Assembly: GCA_023818645.1 (NCBI GenBank) | Contig: JAMWCJ010000012.1 | Coordinates: 1 to 32,754 of the forward strand | Reading direction: 5' to 3' | Length of the DNA stretch: 32,754 nt | DNA from: Candidatus Omnitrophota bacterium | Lineage (GTDB): Bacteria; Ratteibacteria; UBA8468; B48-G9; JAFGKM01 | Shown: positions 16,309 to 23,578 of the stretch, piece after piece | Layout: every line of letters begins with the position of its first letter | How positions within the stretch are numbered: the first letter of the stretch is position 1 | The notes under the pieces: generated by a model | What the model was told of the DNA's origin: nothing | The model's database searches: none | Seen by the model: only the letters and a program-made list of their open reading frames with translations | Position numbers and translations under genes: made by a program

Positions 16309-17558
16309 AAATATTTCCTTGGATCCGTTATCTTCCCTTCAATACAACTTGCTGCAACAACAGCAGGAGAGGCAAGATATATAAAAGCATTTGGATTACC
16401 CATTCTACCTTTGAAATTTCTGTTTGCGGTAGAAATTACAATTTCCCCATCCGATGGTATCCCCTGATGAGTTCCAACACAAGGACCACAACCTGGATTT
16501 GTAACACATGCACCACTTTCAATTAAAATTTCAATATATCCTTTTTTCAAACATTCAAGATAAATTTCTCTTGATCCAGGTGTACAAATTAATCTTACAC
16601 CTTTTTTTATTTTTTTTCCTTTCAATATCTTTGCTGCAATCTCAAAATCACTAACTCTTCCATTTGTACATGTTCCTATAAATCCTTGATTAATTTCAAT
16701 ACCTTCAACTTCATTTATATCACAAACATTATCAACATTATGTGGTTTTGCGATCTGTGGTTTTAAGTTTGAAATATCAAAAATAAATTCTTTCTCATAA
16801 ACTGCGTCTTTATCAGGAAAAACTGGCTGGTAATCTTTTAATCCTCTATTCTCAAGATATTCTTTTGTCTTTTCATCAAATTCAATTATTCCACATTTTG
16901 CACCAATTTCTGTCGTTAAATTGCAAATTGTAAATCTTTCATCCATTGATAAATTTTCTATCGTTTCTCCTTTTATTTCAACTGACTTATATATTGCTCC
17001 TTGTGAAGTTAAATTTTTTACCATATATAAAGCAATATCCTTACCAAATATACCAAAAGGAATTTTGCCTTTTATCTCTATCTTTATTGTTTGAGGGACT
17101 TTAAACCATAAAGAACCAGTGGCAAGTGCTATTGCAAGGTCTGTTGAACCAACACCACATGCCATACAATTTAAAGCACCATATGTTGGAGTGTGACTAT
17201 CAGCACCAAGAATTAAATCACCTGGTTTTACTCTTCCCTTTTCTGGAATAAGAATATGGCAAACACCTTCTCCAACTTCAAAAATTTCAATTCCATACTT
17301 TTTAACAAAATCTCTCATCAATTTATGTAAAGATGAAACCCCTTCATTCGGGCTTGGACTATTATGGTCAATAACGAATGAAACTTTATCAGGGTTAAAT
17401 ATTTCATTTATTCCAAGATTTTCAAATGTCTTAATTACCAATGGTGCTGTTCCATCTTGAGCCATTAAAAAATCAACTTTTGCAAGAACAATATCATGAC
17501 TTTTTGCATCTTTTCCAGAATGAATAGATAGAATTTTTTCAGCAATAGTTTTACCCAT
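16305..17558 (-). CDS. Aconitase-superfamily large subunit (LeuC/homoaconitase type)
   Basis: 417-aa [4Fe-4S] hydro-lyase large subunit. The three cluster cysteines are C297 (FIGTCTNGR) and C357 and C360 (NPGCGPC). GADSHTPTYGA (118-128) and GVGSTDLA (135-142) are substrate and active-site blocks of the family. The length and spacing match the archaeal-type LeuC/HacA group, which works with a separate small swivel subunit; none is in the window. Automated annotation would say 3-isopropylmalate dehydratase. But it lies 2 nt after a Re-citrate-synthase-like gene, so it may instead isomerise citrate (aconitase) or homocitrate. The C-terminus is intact and its stop overlaps the methyltransferase ATG. 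Confidence 0.88.
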   Translation of the reverse strand: MGKTIAEKILSIHSGKDAKSHDIVLAKVDFLMAQDGTAPLVIKTFENLGINEIFNPDKVSFVIDHNSPSPNEGVSSLHKLMRDFVKKYGIEIFEVGEGVCHILIPEKGRVKPGDLILGADSHTPTYGALNCMACGVGSTDLAIALATGSLWFKVPQTIKIEIKGKIPFGIFGKDIALYMVKNLTSQGAIYKSVEIKGETIENLSMDERFTICNLTTEIGAKCGIIEFDEKTKEYLENRGLKDYQPVFPDKDAVYEKEFIFDISNLKPQIAKPHNVDNVCDINEVEGIEINQGFIGTCTNGRVSDFEIAAKILKGKKIKKGVRLICTPGSREIYLECLKKGYIEILIESGACVTNPGCGPCVGTHQGIPSDGEIVISTANRNFKGRMGNPNAFIYLASPAVVAASCIEGKITDPRKYL

Positions 17559-17560
17559 TT

Positions 17561-18790
17561 TTAAGGTATCATTGTCATTATAAGAGATGCCTCTTCTGGA
17601 TATTTTGCAATAAAGATTAACTCATCTTCAGTAACTGGTTTCTGTTTTTGAACATTTGCATATCTTGCAAGTTCAAGAATTTTTCTTGCCTCTTCATCAT
17701 CTTTAAATTCAATCTCAAGTTTTCCATATACATCCCTTAACCCTTTAATTCCAGTATATTCTCCAAGTATTATCATTCTTCCTGTTTCAACTATTTCTGG
17801 TTCACCCCTTCCAAGTTCTTCAAAGTCATATAATTCATAATTTCTTCTATCTTTTAAAGCACCGTCAACATGGATTCCTGAAGAATGAGCAAATGCATTT
17901 TTACCAACTCCTACCTGATTTATTGGAATAGGAACTTTAAAAGCATAAGAAGCATAATGAGCAATTTTCCATGCCATTTTCAAATTTATATTCTCATCAA
18001 GTTTATACTTTTCCATTCCAGAACCATATTTAACTGCAAGAATACATGAAATTAGATCAGCATTTCCAGCTCTTTCTCCCATACCATTTATTGTTGTATT
18101 TATATAAGCATCTACTCCTGCATCAATTGCACCTTTTGCTCCTGCAATAGAACATGCAACTGCCATTCCAAGGTCATTATGACAGTGAAGTTCAATAGGA
18201 ATTTTGACTGCTTCTGCAAGTTTATAAACATTTTCATATATTGTAAAAGGAGTATCATATCCAAGAGTATCACAATATCTTATCCTATCAGCACCTGCTT
18301 CTTTTGCAGCAAGAGCAAACTCAATTAAATTTTCTATTTTTGTTCTTGAAGCATCCTCTGCGTTAACACCAATTGTTTCTGCTCCAAAAGATTTTGCTGC
18401 TTTTACGGCCTCAACCATACTTCTTATTATCTCTTTAAATCCCATTTTACCTTGAAATTTCCCCATTATCATCTGTTGTGAAGTTGATATTGATAAATTT
18501 ACATGTTTCAATTTTGGAACATTTTTAAATGCTTCTTCTACATCACTTACAACAGCCCTTAACCATCCAGAAATTCTTATTGGATATAAAACCTTTTTCT
18601 CAACAAGTTGCATATTTGCATTTAGATAATTTATTTCATGTCTCGTAACAGGAAAACCTGCTTCACTTTGAAAAATCCTCATTTCGTTCAGATAAATATT
18701 GATCATTGTTTTTTCAAGTTTTGCAAGTCCAAGATGCGCTGTTTGTACACCGTCTCTATTTGTTACATCAATAATATAAATCTTATTCAT
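17561..18790 (-). CDS. Re-citrate synthase-like protein (homocitrate/isopropylmalate synthase family)
   Basis: 409-aa DRE-TIM metallolyase that condenses acetyl-CoA with a 2-oxoacid. The N-terminal signature reads [10 protein letters not shown] (8-17) rather than the DTTLRDGEQ usual in LeuA, homocitrate and citramalate synthases. The metal site HCHND is at 202-206, [10 protein letters not shown] at 235-244 and HSSGIHVDG at 302-310. From memory, the NRDGVQT form is typical of Re-citrate synthases of Clostridium kluyveri, Desulfovibrio and Dehalococcoides. If correct, it makes citrate from oxaloacetate. The regulatory LeuA C-terminal domain is absent, which fits. The ATG overlaps the rplM stop by 4 nt behind AAGGAGGT inside rplM. 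Homocitrate synthase is the main alternative. Confidence 0.78.
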   Translation of the reverse strand: MNKIYIIDVTNRDGVQTAHLGLAKLEKTMINIYLNEMRIFQSEAGFPVTRHEINYLNANMQLVEKKVLYPIRISGWLRAVVSDVEEAFKNVPKLKHVNLSISTSQQMIMGKFQGKMGFKEIIRSMVEAVKAAKSFGAETIGVNAEDASRTKIENLIEFALAAKEAGADRIRYCDTLGYDTPFTIYENVYKLAEAVKIPIELHCHNDLGMAVACSIAGAKGAIDAGVDAYINTTINGMGERAGNADLISCILAVKYGSGMEKYKLDENINLKMAWKIAHYASYAFKVPIPINQVGVGKNAFAHSSGIHVDGALKDRRNYELYDFEELGRGEPEIVETGRMIILGEYTGIKGLRDVYGKLEIEFKDDEEARKILELARYANVQKQKPVTEDELIFIAKYPEEASLIMTMIP

Positions 18791-19236
18791 ATTTTTACCT
18801 CCTTAAGATTTAGTAATTCTGGTTTTTGTGCATAGTGCGGATGACTTTCTCCTTTATAAATTTTCAATTTTTTCAACATCTTTCTTCCAAGAGAATTTTT
18901 GGGTAGCATCCCTTCAACAGCAAATCTAATAACCGCCTCTGGTCTTCTATTCAATAAAGATATAAGTTTTTCCTCTTTTAAATGTCCAAGATATCCTGGA
19001 ATGTGTTTGTAATAAATTTTGTCTGTTAATTTTTTCCCTGTTACCCTTATTTTTTCAGCATTTATTACTATTACAAAATCACCAGTATCCACATTTGGAG
19101 TGTAAATTGGTTTATGTTTACCCATCAAAATTTTCGCCACTTTACTTGCAAGTCGTCCAAGAATCTGTCCATTTGCATCAACAAGATACCATTTTCTTTT
19201 AATTTCTTCCTTTCTTGCAATTTTTGTTTTTGTCAT
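18787..19236 (-). CDS. rplM: 50S ribosomal protein L13
   Basis: Primary rRNA-binding protein of the large subunit. Diagnostic stretches are [16 protein letters not shown] near 16-31, [28 protein letters not shown] in the middle, and [24 protein letters not shown] before the C-terminus. 149 aa is slightly longer than the E. coli protein. AGGAGGG sits just before the ATG at 19236. The usual partner rpsI (S9) does not follow; instead the stop overlaps the start of the Re-citrate-synthase-like gene by 4 nt, and the last rplM codons contain that gene's ribosome binding site. This makes rplM the first gene of a metabolic operon. Confidence 0.97.
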   Translation of the reverse strand: MTKTKIARKEEIKRKWYLVDANGQILGRLASKVAKILMGKHKPIYTPNVDTGDFVIVINAEKIRVTGKKLTDKIYYKHIPGYLGHLKEEKLISLLNRRPEAVIRFAVEGMLPKNSLGRKMLKKLKIYKGESHPHYAQKPELLNLKEVKI

Positions 19237-19245
19237 TTTCCCTCC

Positions 19246-19257
19246 TGTTTTAAAACA
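19246..19257 (-). promoter_or_regulatory. 12-bp palindrome beside the rplM ribosome site
   Basis: TGTTTTAAAACA is a perfect 12-bp palindrome lying in the rplM leader immediately before the AGGAGGG ribosome site. It could be a protein-binding site or chance in AT-rich DNA; nothing else supports a function. Confidence 0.2.
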
Positions 19258-19290
19258 AAATTTGGTAAGTCATGCCCTAAAATGTAAATA

Positions 19291-19319
19291 ATTTTAACAC
19301 TAAAAAATTTTTCAGTCAA
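19291..19319 (-). promoter_or_regulatory. Promoter of the rplM operon
   Basis: On the minus strand TTGACT (-35, 19314-19319), a 17-base spacer and TAAAAT (-10, 19291-19296) match the sigma-70 consensus at ten of twelve positions. The start point would be near 19284, giving a leader of about 48 nt. It lies in the short gap after speE and is the only clear promoter for the minus-strand genes down to the isomerase. Confidence 0.7.
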
Positions 19320-19331
19320 AAATCCCATATG

Positions 19332-20201
19332 TCACTTATAAGGGCCTTTTTCTTCTGGAGATAATAAAATTTTTTGTAAAAACAAAGGAAGGGTAAATAT
19401 AGATCTTTGTAATTCTGGTGTATAGAATTTCAATTTTTTATCTATTTTTTTATTAGGTTTTTCATCAATCTTTATATCTCCTTTAATTCCAACAATAAAA
19501 ACCCAATTAGATAGAAGACCAAAGACAGATGATGAATAAACTTTTACATTTTTGAAAATTTTTTTTAAGTCATTGTAAAGTTTTTTTATCCTGTTATGAT
19601 GAAGAAAGATACAGGTTCCACCTTGAGTTACATAGATACCATTCTTATTAAGATGTTCATAGCATAATTTATAGAATTTTTCAGTGTATAAAGAACAGGA
19701 GGCACTTTCAGATGGATCTGTAGCATCAGCAATTATAACATCATATATTTGATTGCTTTGCTTGAGAAATTCAAATCCATCTCCAATGATTATTTCTGCT
19801 TTTTTATTTTTAAATGCACCCCTATCAAATTTTAAATATCTTTTTGCGATTTCTATCATTTCCTGGTCAATATCAACCATTTGAACTTTTTTAACAGGAT
19901 GTTTTAAAACTTCTCTTAAAGTTGCACCTTCTCCTCCACCAACTATTAAAATATTTTCAGGATTGGGATGAGAAAACAAAACAGGATGGACTAACAATTC
20001 ATGATAACTTTCTTCACCTTTCTCAATGGATTGAATTAAATCATCAATAAAAAGAACCTTCCCAAAATTAAGAGTTTCGTAAACTTCAATTTTTTGAAAT
20101 TTTGTTTTCTTCTCTATCAATTTTTTCTTAATTTTTAAAGCAATTCCTATCCCGTATGGGTTATACCAATCAATAACTATGTTATTAAAATTTTTCTGCA
20201 T
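19332..20201 (-). CDS. speE: Polyamine aminopropyltransferase (SpeE family)
   Basis: 289-aa SAM-fold enzyme that moves an aminopropyl group from decarboxylated SAM to a di- or polyamine. GGGEGATLREVLKH (88-101) is the dcSAM-binding loop, VDID (109-112) holds the ribose-binding acid, and ADATDP (158-163) the catalytic Asp. After that the sequence reads SCSLYTEKFY (168-177) and YVTQGG (190-195), closer to plant and bacterial thermospermine synthases (C-x-LYT-x-x-FY, VTQAG) than to spermidine synthases (usually DPxGPA). The acceptor is therefore uncertain. I start at the ATG at 20201 behind GAGGG, not at an in-frame TTG at 20216. It overlaps speD by 17 nt, which confirms the pathway. Confidence 0.9.
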   Translation of the reverse strand: MQKNFNNIVIDWYNPYGIGIALKIKKKLIEKKTKFQKIEVYETLNFGKVLFIDDLIQSIEKGEESYHELLVHPVLFSHPNPENILIVGGGEGATLREVLKHPVKKVQMVDIDQEMIEIAKRYLKFDRGAFKNKKAEIIIGDGFEFLKQSNQIYDVIIADATDPSESASCSLYTEKFYKLCYEHLNKNGIYVTQGGTCIFLHHNRIKKLYNDLKKIFKNVKVYSSSVFGLLSNWVFIVGIKGDIKIDEKPNKKIDKKLKFYTPELQRSIFTLPLFLQKILLSPEEKGPYK

Positions 20202-20568
20202 AAATCCCTCTTTCAATTTTCACTATAGTTGGTTTTTTGCTTTTTAATGTTTTAATAAAAAAATCTGCTGCAAGTTCTGGAAGAGTTTTATCTCCACAAG
20301 TATATATATCTACTCCTACATATTTTTTTTCTGGCCAGGTGTGAATACTAATATGACTTTCTGAAATCAAAGCAAAGCCACTCACTCCATATGGAGAAAA
20401 TTTATGTACTTTTATATCTATTAATGTAGCATTTGCTTTTTTTACTGAATTTTTTAATATTTTTTCTATTTTTTCTGATGAGTTTAAAATTGATATATTT
20501 GAACATTCATAAAGGTCTAAAATGATATGGACTCCTTTTGGAGAAATGGTGTGTAAATTTTTTTTCAT
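20185..20568 (-). CDS. speD: S-adenosylmethionine decarboxylase proenzyme, bacterial class 1B
   Basis: Makes decarboxylated SAM, the aminopropyl donor for speE. The 127-aa proenzyme cleaves itself between E70 and S71 (LISESHISIHTWPE), turning S71 into the pyruvoyl group. H76 and C91 correspond to His68 and Cys83 of the Thermotoga maritima enzyme, all at a constant offset of eight. I use the ATG at 20568, five bases after AAGGAGG; the GTG directly before it is too close to that site. The leader also contains a second, stronger ribosome site and ATG in another frame (see the upstream reading frame). speE follows with a 17-nt overlap. Confidence 0.95.
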   Translation of the reverse strand: MKKNLHTISPKGVHIILDLYECSNISILNSSEKIEKILKNSVKKANATLIDIKVHKFSPYGVSGFALISESHISIHTWPEKKYVGVDIYTCGDKTLPELAADFFIKTLKSKKPTIVKIERGIYAEKF

Positions 20569-20590
20569 CACTCCCTCCTTCTTCCCTCAT
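20507..20590 (-). CDS. Possible upstream/overlapping short reading frame of speD
   Basis: AGGAGGTGA, the best ribosome site in this leader, lies four to five bases before an ATG at 20590. The frame encodes 27 residues (begins MREEGGSDEKK, ends SPYHFRPL) and stops inside speD, out of frame with it. Translating it would carry ribosomes across the speD start. It may be a regulatory reading frame, or a by-product of a purine-rich leader. The peptide resembles nothing I know. Confidence 0.3.
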   Translation of the reverse strand: MREEGGSDEKKFTHHFSKRSPYHFRPL

Positions 20591-20635
20591 TTTTCACCTC
20601 CTTTCTCTTAAAAAACAAAAACCATATATTATATT

Positions 20636-20663
20636 ATTATAAGAAATTTTTAAAAATTGTAAA
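20636..20663 (-). promoter_or_regulatory. Promoter of speD-speE
   Basis: On the minus strand TTTACA (-35, 20658-20663), a 16-base spacer and a perfect TATAAT (-10, 20636-20641). Transcription would start near 20629, giving a leader of about 60 nt. Confidence 0.65.
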
Positions 20664-20854
20664 ATCAAAAGGAAATTAAATTCTAAAGAAAAAATTGTGA
20701 AGAAATTTATACATATTATTAAAAACTTACTGAAGGAAAAGGTGCTAATAAGTTTGATATATCTGAATCTTGGGCTAAGAATGATAGGTTTGACAATAAA
20801 CATAGGGAACAAAAGAAGTTTTTAAGACAATAAGTAAAAAAATTTAAGATTTTT

Positions 20855-20872
20855 ATTCCTCTGGAGGGGAAT
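20855..20872 (+). terminator. Small hairpin, possible weak terminator
   Basis: ATTCCTCTGGAGGGGAAT folds into a 7-bp stem (one G-U) with a TGGA loop. It is the only GC-rich patch in this gap and lies 21 bases after the TAA of the startless open stretch. The T-run comes late (about 15 bases on), so termination would be weak at best. Confidence 0.3.
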
Positions 20873-20929
20873 ATAAAATTATTACTAATTTTTTTTCTTA
20901 ATATTTGCTTGAAATTATTAGGACAAAAA

Positions 20930-20958
20930 TTGACAGAAATGATTAAAAAATGTAAATT
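20930..20958 (+). promoter_or_regulatory. Promoter of the site-2 protease gene
   Basis: A perfect TTGACA (20930-20935), a 17-base spacer and TAAATT (20953-20958). Transcription would start near 20965, about 18 nt before the ATG. Confidence 0.55.
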
Positions 20959-20982
20959 AGTAAAAAATTAAAAGAACACATT

Positions 20983-21582
20983 ATGATAGAAATTTTAATT
21001 TTTATTGTTTTTTTCTTTTTTTCTGTAGTTATTCATGAGATCTCACATGGATATGTTGCTTTAAAAAATGGAGACCCGACAGCAAAATATATGGGACGAC
21101 TTACATTAAATCCGATCTCTCACATAGACCCTATCGGAACACTTCTTTTACCCTTTTTACTTATTGTTTTACGTTTCCCAATTTTAATAGGTATTGCCAA
21201 ACCGGTTCCAATAAATCCTTATTATTTCAGAAATTACAAATTAGGTATGATAACAGTTGGAATCTCAGGGCCATTAAGTAATATCTTTCTCGGAATTAGT
21301 TTTGCTTTTCTTTATAAACTTTTTCCATCCAGTTTAATTGGTGTATATTTAAAAATGGGAAGTTATATAAATTTCATACTTGCTTTTTTTAACTTATTAC
21401 CAATTCCACCCCTTGATGGTTCAAGAGTTGTTGCTGTATTACTACCTCGTAATTTAGCAATTGGCTATGAAAGGATTGAAAGATATGGGATATTTCTAAT
21501 TCTTTTCTTAGCAATGGCTGGTTTTTTGAACTGGCTATCATTTTTAAGTCAATACTTCGTAAATTTTCTTATTAATCTTTAA
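20983..21582 (+). CDS. Site-2 protease family membrane metalloprotease (M50)
   Basis: 199-aa intramembrane zinc metalloprotease homologue. The first membrane segment contains HEISH (18-22), the two histidine zinc ligands and catalytic Glu. The third ligand is D145 in NLLPIPPLDGSRVV (137-150). About four to five hydrophobic segments are visible. There is no PDZ domain, so this is the small Rip-like group (YwhC/rhomboid-neighbour type) whose substrates are mostly unknown, and not RseP. The ATG has only a weak AAAGAA upstream. It is the first gene of the plus-strand run and transcribed away from speD. Confidence 0.9.
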   Translation: MIEILIFIVFFFFSVVIHEISHGYVALKNGDPTAKYMGRLTLNPISHIDPIGTLLLPFLLIVLRFPILIGIAKPVPINPYYFRNYKLGMITVGISGPLSNIFLGISFAFLYKLFPSSLIGVYLKMGSYINFILAFFNLLPIPPLDGSRVVAVLLPRNLAIGYERIERYGIFLILFLAMAGFLNWLSFLSQYFVNFLINL

Positions 21583-21584
21583 CT

Positions 21585-21613
21585 TTAAAACAAACCTTAT
21601 TTTCCGGTATAAT
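21585..21613 (+). promoter_or_regulatory. Possible promoter of the DUF1844-uvrC-obgE-prfB-coaB run
   Basis: TATAAT (21608-21613) lies 17 bases after TTAAAA (21585-21590), directly after the protease stop codon. The -10 is perfect, the -35 weak (four of six). The start point would be near 21620, leaving AAGGAGGG and the ATG at 21636. Confidence 0.4.
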
Positions 21614-21635
21614 TTTTAAAAAAGGAGGGATTTCT

Positions 21636-21896
21636 ATGAAATTCAATATAATCGTAAGTTTTTTTGCTGAAATTGGATGGCAGGCACTTGGCAAAATTCC
21701 AAATCCTATCACAGGGAAAATAGAAAAAAATTTAGAAATGGCAAAACAAATAATTGAACCTCTTGATGTATTGAAGGAAAAGACAAATGGGAATTTAAAT
21801 AAAGAAGAATATAAATTTTTGGAGATTACAATTAGTGATTTGAAATTGAATTATGTAGAAGAAATATCAAAAGAAAAAAATGAATCCAAAAATTAA
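21636..21896 (+). CDS. DUF1844 family protein
   Basis: 86-aa helical protein. It follows the DUF1844 pattern: an N-terminal helix with an ALGKIPNPITGKIEKNLEMAK block (18-38), a helix with IEPLDVLKEKTNGNLNKEE (40-58), then a leucine-rich tail with DLKLNYVEE. The family is small and uncharacterised, found in planctomycetes, acidobacteria, delta-proteobacteria and candidate phyla. The ATG at 21636 follows AAGGAGGG. Its end overlaps uvrC by 17 nt, so it is the first gene of that unit. No function can be given. Confidence 0.85.
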   Translation: MKFNIIVSFFAEIGWQALGKIPNPITGKIEKNLEMAKQIIEPLDVLKEKTNGNLNKEEYKFLEITISDLKLNYVEEISKEKNESKN

Positions 21897-23340
21897 GTTT
21901 AAGTTGAAAAATCTGCCAAATTCTCCTGGCGTCTATTTAATGAAAAATAAACAAGGAGAGGTAATTTATGTGGGTAAAGCATCATCCTTATCAAAAAGAG
22001 TCCGTTCATATTTTACTTCCTCTGGAAACAATACGAAAGTTCTTCTTCTGTCTGAAAAAATTTATGATTTTGAGGTTATTCCTGTTTTTTCAGAAGCAGA
22101 AGCACTTATCCTTGAAAATCAACTTATAAAAAAATACCAACCAAAATATAACACAAATTTAAAAGATGATAAAAGTTATCCTTTCCTTAAAATTACAAAA
22201 GAAGAATTCCCATCTGTCCAGATAGTAAGAGAAGAAAAACAAGATGATGCAATTTATTTCGGACCATTTACAAATAAAAAACTTTTAAAAGAAACATTAA
22301 GATTTTTAAGGAAATTTTATCCAGTTAGAAATTGCAAAAAAGATATCTCTTCTCGGAAAGTAAAATTGTGTATTCAGTATCATATAGGAAGATGTTCTGG
22401 ACCTTGTGAAGACAAAATTAACAAAGAAGAATATCAAAAACTTGTTGAAGGGATTATTGCTTTCTTTGAAGGTAAATATAAAGAATTTGAAAAGAAATTA
22501 AAAAAATGGATGCTTGAAGAAATAAAAAAATTGAATTTTGAAGAAGCAAATAAAATAAAAAAAAGATTGTTTTTGCTAAATGAAATGAAGAAAAAATTTC
22601 CGGTAAGAGAAGAAGAGGAACTATATAAATATGGAGAAGAAAACATTCTATTTAATTTATCAAAGATTTTAAAGTTAGATAAAGTACCAAATCATATAGA
22701 AGGATATGATATTTCAAATATTTCTGGTAAACTTGCAGTTGGAAGTAAAGTTTCATTTGTAGCAGGCATTCCTTATAAAGATGACTATAGAAGATATAAA
22801 ATAAAAACAGTTGAAGGAATTGATGATTATGGTATGCTTAGAGAAGTTTTAACAAGAAGGTTTGATAGTAAGCAAGAAAGGAAACAAATTCCAGATTTAA
22901 TTCTTGTAGATGGTGGAAAAGGACAATTAAAAACAGCGATATCTATTTTAAGAAACTATAATTTAAAAATACCTGTTATTTCTCTTGCAAAAAAAGAAGA
23001 AAAAGTTTTTGTTGAGTGGCAGGAAGAACCAATAGTTTTACCTTCTTCTTCTCCTGAATTACAATTATTACAGAGAATAAGAAACGAAGCACATAGATTT
23101 GCTATCTCATATCATAGAAATATAAGAATTAAAAATTTAAAATTTTCTTTTCTTGACGAGATAGAAGGAGTAGGAGAAAAAATAAAAAAGAAAATTATTA
23201 CAAACTTTCCTGATTTAAAGATGTTAACAGATTTGAACATAGATCAGATTAAAAAGTTAAGGATAAGTGAAAAAATAGCAAAAAAAATTATTGAAAAAGT
23301 AAAGGAGGTGGTTGATAATGAAAGAGGGAAAAATTTATGA
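21880..23340 (+). CDS. uvrC: Excinuclease ABC subunit C, shortened
   Basis: Makes both incisions in nucleotide excision repair together with UvrB. Order of parts: GIY-YIG nuclease (GVYLM at 17-21, VIYVGKASSLSKRVRSYF at 28-45, catalytic Glu near 79); a four-cysteine region C152, C164, C172, C176 (likely the Fe-S site); a UVR motif near 205-237; the RNase H-like 5' nuclease with D277 (EGYDISN), D344 (LVDGGKGQL) and YHR (411-413); and a helix-hairpin-helix end (427-475). It is 486 aa against about 560-610 in homologues. Only about 35 residues separate the UVR motif from the second nuclease, so the middle domain of roughly 100 residues is missing. All catalytic residues remain. Confidence 0.94.
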   Translation: MNPKIKFKLKNLPNSPGVYLMKNKQGEVIYVGKASSLSKRVRSYFTSSGNNTKVLLLSEKIYDFEVIPVFSEAEALILENQLIKKYQPKYNTNLKDDKSYPFLKITKEEFPSVQIVREEKQDDAIYFGPFTNKKLLKETLRFLRKFYPVRNCKKDISSRKVKLCIQYHIGRCSGPCEDKINKEEYQKLVEGIIAFFEGKYKEFEKKLKKWMLEEIKKLNFEEANKIKKRLFLLNEMKKKFPVREEEELYKYGEENILFNLSKILKLDKVPNHIEGYDISNISGKLAVGSKVSFVAGIPYKDDYRRYKIKTVEGIDDYGMLREVLTRRFDSKQERKQIPDLILVDGGKGQLKTAISILRNYNLKIPVISLAKKEEKVFVEWQEEPIVLPSSSPELQLLQRIRNEAHRFAISYHRNIRIKNLKFSFLDEIEGVGEKIKKKIITNFPDLKMLTDLNIDQIKKLRISEKIAKKIIEKVKEVVDNERGKNL

Positions 23341-23578
23341 AAAGTTTTTAAATCTTGGTGTAGGAAGCGCTTATTTTCTTGTAAAGAACTTAAAGAAGAT
23401 TATGGAAGAGATTGAAAAAGAAGGGAAAGAACATTCTGAATTACTTGAAAATATAAAGGGAAAAATTTCAAAACTTATAAAAATGCCAAAAAATCTTATT
23501 ATAGAGTTTTTAAAATCTTGTGATTTTATTACAAAAGAAGATCTTGAAAAATTTAAACAAGATATAAAAAATGGTTAA
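23318..23578 (+). CDS. Small helical protein, phasin/PHA-regulator-like
   Basis: 86-aa charged, helical protein I recognise only loosely. The first part, KFLNLGVGSAYFLVKNLKKIMEEIEKEGKEH, is like the start of phasin-type or polyhydroxyalkanoate-granule regulatory proteins (a short apolar helix followed by an amphipathic coiled coil). The rest is a Lys/Glu-rich helix ending ITKEDLEKFKQDI, a pattern typical of such coils. No polyester synthase is in the window, so granule binding is not supported. I start at the ATG at 23318 behind AAGGAGGTG; an in-frame TTG at 23312 is too close to that site. It overlaps uvrC by 23 nt and obgE by 8 nt. Confidence 0.65.
   Translation: MKEGKIYEKFLNLGVGSAYFLVKNLKKIMEEIEKEGKEHSELLENIKGKISKLIKMPKNLIIEFLKSCDFITKEDLEKFKQDIKNG

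Larger units (their letters stand above)
20569..20982. other. Intergenic region between divergent speD and the protease gene
   Basis: This 414-base gap holds the speD promoter and leader (minus strand), the promoter of the site-2 protease gene (plus strand) and a small hairpin at 20855-20872. Between them, at 20723-20833 plus strand, an open stretch of 36 codons without a start codon reads with a hydrophilic composition (for example KFDISESWAKNDRFDNKHRE) and ends in TAA. It could be the remains of a gene end. I do not accept a 72-codon minus-strand frame at 20594-20812, because it covers the speD promoter and has an implausible composition. Confidence 0.5.

Noticed and set aside
20594-20812. 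72-codon minus-strand open frame ahead of speD
   Set aside because: It covers the speD promoter, has no ribosome site and reads as a Phe/Ile-rich product of AT-rich non-coding DNA.
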